From contig JAUIKY010000040.1 of NCBI GenBank assembly GCA_030430535.1, forward strand, positions 1-32,744: a stretch of DNA of 32,744 nt, read 5' to 3'. Positions 29,278-32,744 of this stretch are shown here, piece by piece; the first letter of the stretch is position 1; each line of letters starts with the position of its first letter. The stretch is from Bacteroidia bacterium (GTDB lineage Bacteria; Bacteroidota; Bacteroidia; Flavobacteriales; Flavobacteriaceae). The notes beneath the pieces were generated by a model. That model worked only from the letters and a program-made list of their open reading frames with translations. It was not told the origin of the DNA and did no database searches. The translations under genes were made by a program, and so were the position numbers.

Positions 29278-31629
29278 TTACCCAAAATCCAAATCATCAG
29301 GCGCATCTTCAACAGTGCTTGGGCTATCGCCACCATCCTCATCTGAAGCTGTTGAGCAATCCACCCTTATGGAAAGGTCTTCAGGCTTAGGAAATTCTTC
29401 CTTTGACACATTCAACTCGTCATCTTCGTAACACTTTTTCATGTATAAACCCCAAATGGGCAGAGCCATGGTAGCTCCTTGGCCATATGTAATATTAGCA
29501 AAGTGTGCGGCACGGTCTTCAGCACCTACCCAAACACCCGTTACCAAATTAGGCACCATGCCCATAAACCAACCATCACTTTGGTTTTGCGTGGTTCCGG
29601 TTTTTCCCGCAATAGGATTTTCAAAACCATAGGGATAACCCGTAATCACTTCTTTGTAAACAGGCGTATTAACCGCCCATTTGTGCCTTAATCGCGTACC
29701 TGAACCGCCTTGGGTTACGCCTTCTAAAAGTTTAACCGTTACGTAAGCCGTTTCATCACTTAACACATCGCTAGTTTCCGGTTTGAATTGATATAAAATA
29801 GTCCCGTTTTTGTCTTCGATATTGGTAACCATTACAGGCCTAGTATATACCCCTTGGTTGGCAAATGCCGAATAGGCGCCCACCATTTCATAAACACTAA
29901 TATCGGGGGTTCCTAAAGCAATTGACGGCACGGCAGGAACATCGGAATCCACACCTAATTTTTTCACCAAATCGGCCACGGTTTGTGGGCCGACCTTATC
30001 CATCAATTGTGCTGTAATGGTGTTGACCGAATTGGCCAAGGCGTTTTTTAAAGTACGAGTACCGCCATAATCGCTAGCTCCACCAGAGTTTTTTGGACAC
30101 CATTCTTCTGGGTTGCCGTATTTATGGGCCTCGATACAAAATGGCACATCGGGAAACTCGTCGCATGGCGAATAGTGCAATTGATCTATTGCCGAAGCGT
30201 ATACAAATGGTTTAAAAGTAGAACCGATTTGACGCTTACCCTGCTTAACCATATCATACTGAAAGTGCCTATAATTGATGCCACCCACCCAAGCTTTTAC
30301 GTGCCCCGTTTGTGGGTTCATAGACATCATGCCCGTGCGTAAAAACGATTTGTAATAACGCATGGAGTCAATGGGTTTCATAATGGTATCGATTTCTGAT
30401 GGCTCACCGTCTTTCCATTGAAAAACCGTCATTTGGGTTGGTTTTTGAAACGATTCGATAATTTCTTCGTTCGATTTTTTTAAGTCGTATTTCATGTGCC
30501 TCCAACGTTCGGATTGTCTCATGGAACGGTTCATCAAATCCTTAATCTCACTTTGATCCAACTCTAAAAATGGTGCTGTTGGATTTCTATCGGGGGTATT
30601 TTGATGGAAAAATTCGGCCTGCAATTTCGCCATGTGCTGCTGTACAGCCTCTTCGGCGTACTTTTGCATCCGCGAATCGATAGTGGTGTAAATTTTTAGT
30701 CCGTCGTTATATAAATTCCATTTCGACCCATCGGGCTTGGGGTTATTGGCAATCCAGTCTTTCATAAAGCCATCCAAATAACCTCTAAAATACGTCGCGA
30801 TACCTTCGCGGTGCGATTCGGGCGTATATTTTAAATCGATATCGGTTTGCTTAAGCGAGTCGCGAACAGCCTCGGTAATGTAATCGTATTTCGCCATTTG
30901 GTCAAGCACCACATTTCGCCTGTTTTTAACCCCCACTGGATTTCGTCTGGGGTTATAAAGTGCCGAATTCTTGAACATCCCCACTAACATAGCCGATTCT
31001 TTTAAATTTAATTCTTTAGGTTCCTTTCCGAAATAGATTCGCGAAGCACTACGAATGCCATCGGCGTTATTTAAAAAATCGTAAATATTGAAGTATTGGG
31101 CAATGATTTCCTCTTTGGTGTATTGGCGTTCCAAGCGCGTGGCGATAATCCATTCCTTTACTTTTTGTAGAATACGCTCTATAATGTTTTTAGAGCCTTC
31201 GCCATGGAATAACTGTTTGGCCAATTGCTGCGAAATGGTACTGGCGCCGCCACCGCTACCTAACTTCACCACGGCTCTTAAAGTCCCTCGGGCATCGATT
31301 CCCGAATGGTCATGGTAACGGGCATCTTCGGTAGCAATCAAGGCTTCCACCAAATGCTGTGGCAACTCGTCGTAACTTACTGGTGTGCGGTTATCATTAT
31401 AATAAAACTTTCCGAGGGTTTGCCCATCGGAAGAAATAATCTCTGTAGCCAGATTGGTTCTTGGGTTTTCCAATTGGGTATGGTCTGGCATTTCGCCAAA
31501 CGCCCCCCAAGAGGCCAATAAAAATATTAATACTACGGCTAAAACGCCTCCTAAAAACAGCATCCAAAACCAACGGATGTATTTTGAAAAGTCTTGGGTT
31601 TCGTTCGTTTCTTTCTTTGCTTTTGCCAT
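29278..31629 (-). CDS. mrcA: Penicillin-binding protein 1A (transglycosylase/transpeptidase)
   Basis: A 783-residue class A PBP. A cytoplasmic tail and one membrane helix (about 20-40) precede the GT51 transglycosylase domain, with catalytic E101 in ATEDARYHDHSGID and the GGASTISQQLAKQLF motif near 127-141. The transpeptidase domain has S470-x-x-K473 in GSTFKPFVYA, S534-V-N536, and K676-T-G in GKTGTTQNQSDGW. It polymerises and cross-links peptidoglycan in the periplasm. The C-terminus is acidic and low in complexity (about 750-783, rich in D, E and S). It lies 77 bases downstream of gldH on the same strand; the gap has only a 7-bp hairpin (GTTGTTT/AAACAAC) without a T-tract. Probably co-transcribed with ricT and gldH. 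Confidence 0.95.
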   Translation of the reverse strand: MAKAKKETNETQDFSKYIRWFWMLFLGGVLAVVLIFLLASWGAFGEMPDHTQLENPRTNLATEIISSDGQTLGKFYYNDNRTPVSYDELPQHLVEALIATEDARYHDHSGIDARGTLRAVVKLGSGGGASTISQQLAKQLFHGEGSKNIIERILQKVKEWIIATRLERQYTKEEIIAQYFNIYDFLNNADGIRSASRIYFGKEPKELNLKESAMLVGMFKNSALYNPRRNPVGVKNRRNVVLDQMAKYDYITEAVRDSLKQTDIDLKYTPESHREGIATYFRGYLDGFMKDWIANNPKPDGSKWNLYNDGLKIYTTIDSRMQKYAEEAVQQHMAKLQAEFFHQNTPDRNPTAPFLELDQSEIKDLMNRSMRQSERWRHMKYDLKKSNEEIIESFQKPTQMTVFQWKDGEPSEIDTIMKPIDSMRYYKSFLRTGMMSMNPQTGHVKAWVGGINYRHFQYDMVKQGKRQIGSTFKPFVYASAIDQLHYSPCDEFPDVPFCIEAHKYGNPEEWCPKNSGGASDYGGTRTLKNALANSVNTITAQLMDKVGPQTVADLVKKLGVDSDVPAVPSIALGTPDISVYEMVGAYSAFANQGVYTRPVMVTNIEDKNGTILYQFKPETSDVLSDETAYVTVKLLEGVTQGGSGTRLRHKWAVNTPVYKEVITGYPYGFENPIAGKTGTTQNQSDGWFMGMVPNLVTGVWVGAEDRAAHFANITYGQGATMALPIWGLYMKKCYEDDELNVSKEEFPKPEDLSIRVDCSTASDEDGGDSPSTVEDAPDDLDFG

Positions 31630-31706
31630 TTATTTTTGGATATAAAAACTTCTCTTTATGCTTAAGTTGTTTCGACTACGTTTAAACAACAAGGTTTTGA
31701 AAAAAG

Positions 31707-32201
31707 CTATTTGCCTATAGGGTTTTCAATTCTAAATCCAACATCGGTAATGCCTTCCAATTCCTTTACACCATTTACCTTTCCGCGTTCGCGCATGGCA
31801 TGCTGGATGTTTACGGTATATTCACCCGATTCGTTAAACACCACACCTTCTTTGTACCACAGTTTATTTTCTTTTATATCGGTATAACCCGTTCCCAAAA
31901 GTTTACCGCTGGGCTCTGCCATGCGGTACTCCAACGTATCTTTAACTGTTTTGCCGTGCGGAAAAACCATTTCTACTATTAAAAACAGATTGCTGTATTT
32001 ATAAGCGTTGGTATTGCGTAAATTAACGAACAGATTATAGGGCTGAACAGAATCTGGCGGGTTGATCTTAAAACTCACTACAGAATCTTTATGCCACTTA
32101 TTGGGCACCGATTTATAGGTATCGAAAACACGATTGGAATCGCAAGAAACAAACAAAGAAACTAGAAAAACTAGAAATACAAAGACGCTATTTTTCAGCA
32201 T
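31707..32201 (-). CDS. gldH: Gliding motility lipoprotein GldH
   Basis: A 164-residue lipoprotein with a signal peptide and lipobox LFVSC (C20). The body matches GldH: SNRVFDTYKSVPNKWHKDSVVSF after the cysteine, then LFVNLRNTNAYKYSNLFLIVEMVFPHGKTVKDTLEYRMAEPSGKLLGTGYTDIKENKLWYKEGV. In Flavobacterium johnsoniae GldH is needed for gliding motility and for type IX secretion-linked functions, so its presence supports a flavobacterial host. Whether this organism actually glides cannot be told. The first 14 bases overlap the end of the ricT-like gene, so the two are coupled. PBP1A follows, an order I recall from other flavobacteria. Confidence 0.93.
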   Translation of the reverse strand: MLKNSVFVFLVFLVSLFVSCDSNRVFDTYKSVPNKWHKDSVVSFKINPPDSVQPYNLFVNLRNTNAYKYSNLFLIVEMVFPHGKTVKDTLEYRMAEPSGKLLGTGYTDIKENKLWYKEGVVFNESGEYTVNIQHAMRERGKVNGVKELEGITDVGFRIENPIGK

Positions 32202-32744
32202 TTTTACTGTTTTGAGGTTTTCGCTTATTGTTTTTCCTTCTTTTATTTTGATTTCTCTTTTGCCCCTGCCCTTTCGGTTGTCCTTGTTTGGCTTGGCCAG
32301 CTTGGTTTTGGGTATTATTATTACCTTGACCTCCTTTGTTCCTTTGGTTACCCTTTCTTTTATTTCTACGTTTTTTATTGCGTTTTGGATTATCGAAGCG
32401 CGTTAAACTATCTTGACCTACAACGTTTCCAAAATCGGTTTTAGTATCTTCAACCACATCGGAAGCATACTCTTCCAAACTGGCAACTTTCTTTTTTTGT
32501 TTGTTGAGCTTAATAATTTCGTTGGCTTGTTCGGCAGTTATTTTGTGCCAATTCATCCATTCGCCTTCGTAGGCGTACCACATATGCCCTTTAAAAATAT
32601 CGGTTTTTTGGCAAACTGCGGTTCCCTTTTCGGTGTATAACTTGGTATCGGTTTTTGGGAAATCTTTCAACGCATCCAGATACGTATCGAGTTCATAATT
32701 TAAGCAGCATTTTAACTTACCACATTGCCCCGCCAGTTTTTGCG
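32188..32744 (-). CDS. ricT: RicT/YaaT-like PSP1 domain protein, 5' end outside window
   Basis: Only the C-terminal 184 codons are inside the window; the frame is open to the right edge. It enters with KLAGQCGKLKCCLNYELDTY and continues LDALKDFPKTDTKLYTEKGTAVCQKTDIFKGHMWY, the conserved core of PSP1 proteins, including the cysteines of CGKLKCC. In Bacillus subtilis the relative RicT is part of a complex affecting mRNA maturation, with Fe-S ligands among its cysteines. After about residue 105 of the visible part, the chain becomes a ~70-residue tail almost wholly of K, R, N, Q and G, likely disordered and RNA-binding. The first visible ATG (32670) is internal and not the start. It overlaps gldH by 14 bases. 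Confidence 0.88.
   Translation of the reverse strand, partial: QKLAGQCGKLKCCLNYELDTYLDALKDFPKTDTKLYTEKGTAVCQKTDIFKGHMWYAYEGEWMNWHKITAEQANEIIKLNKQKKKVASLEEYASDVVEDTKTDFGNVVGQDSLTRFDNPKRNKKRRNKRKGNQRNKGGQGNNNTQNQAGQAKQGQPKGQGQKRNQNKRRKNNKRKPQNSKNAEK

Noticed and set aside
1-32744. tRNA, rRNA, CRISPR array, known riboswitch
   Set aside because: No cloverleaf-like tRNA, no rRNA-like sequence and no regularly spaced direct repeats were found by eye on either strand; the heme genes show no riboswitch leader I can recognise.

Overview
The window looks like chromosomal DNA of a marine-type member of the Flavobacteriaceae (Bacteroidota). This rests on the gliding lipoprotein GldH beside a RicT/PSP1 protein, a fused HemC-HemD, start sites without clear Shine-Dalgarno sequences, and -7 boxes of the Bacteroidota form TAnnTTTG. 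No rRNA, tRNA, CRISPR array or complete insertion sequence was seen.

Layout. (1) Positions 1-1880 are an AT-rich accessory patch. It holds the N-terminal tip of a transposase running off the left edge, a three-hairpin palindrome, and two single-gene units (a small membrane protein and a leucine-rich-repeat protein), each bracketed by inverted TTGGCAAC-like motifs and followed by an identical 20-bp repeat. (2) 1880-4259, minus strand: an enoyl-CoA hydratase and an NtrY-like sensor kinase. (3) 4397-9173, minus strand: a tightly packed run of AraC-type regulator, an unlisted 58-aa protein, a ThuA-like lipoprotein, ferrochelatase hemH, a MATE transporter and hemJ. (4) 9362-17423, plus strand, divergent from the regulator: hemA, hemCD, hemE, a CysZ/EI24-like membrane protein, nhaA, hemF and hemB. 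Regions 3 and 4 together cover heme synthesis from glutamyl-tRNA to heme, apart from the glutamyl-tRNA synthetase and HemL steps. (5) 17435-20188, minus strand: a 917-aa exported macroglobulin-like protein with a TonB-plug-like segment. (6) 20275-25034: a CNNM/CBS protein, an Ogt DNA repair protein, a cupin gene and a TetR gene sharing a divergent control region with two matching operators, a serine hydrolase, a DEDDy exonuclease and a GIY-YIG remnant. (7) 25237-29259, plus strand: a fused peptide-type ABC ATPase ending in a terminator that overlaps its own stop codon, then acetoacetyl-CoA synthetase. (8) 29278-32744, minus strand: PBP1A, GldH and the C-terminal part of RicT, which is cut by the right edge.

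The best candidates for something less described are the integrase-less cassette-like patch on the left, the AraC/small protein/ThuA/MATE genes packed into the heme-terminal operon, and the plug-bearing macroglobulin protein. The TetR/cupin switch is the best-resolved regulatory structure.
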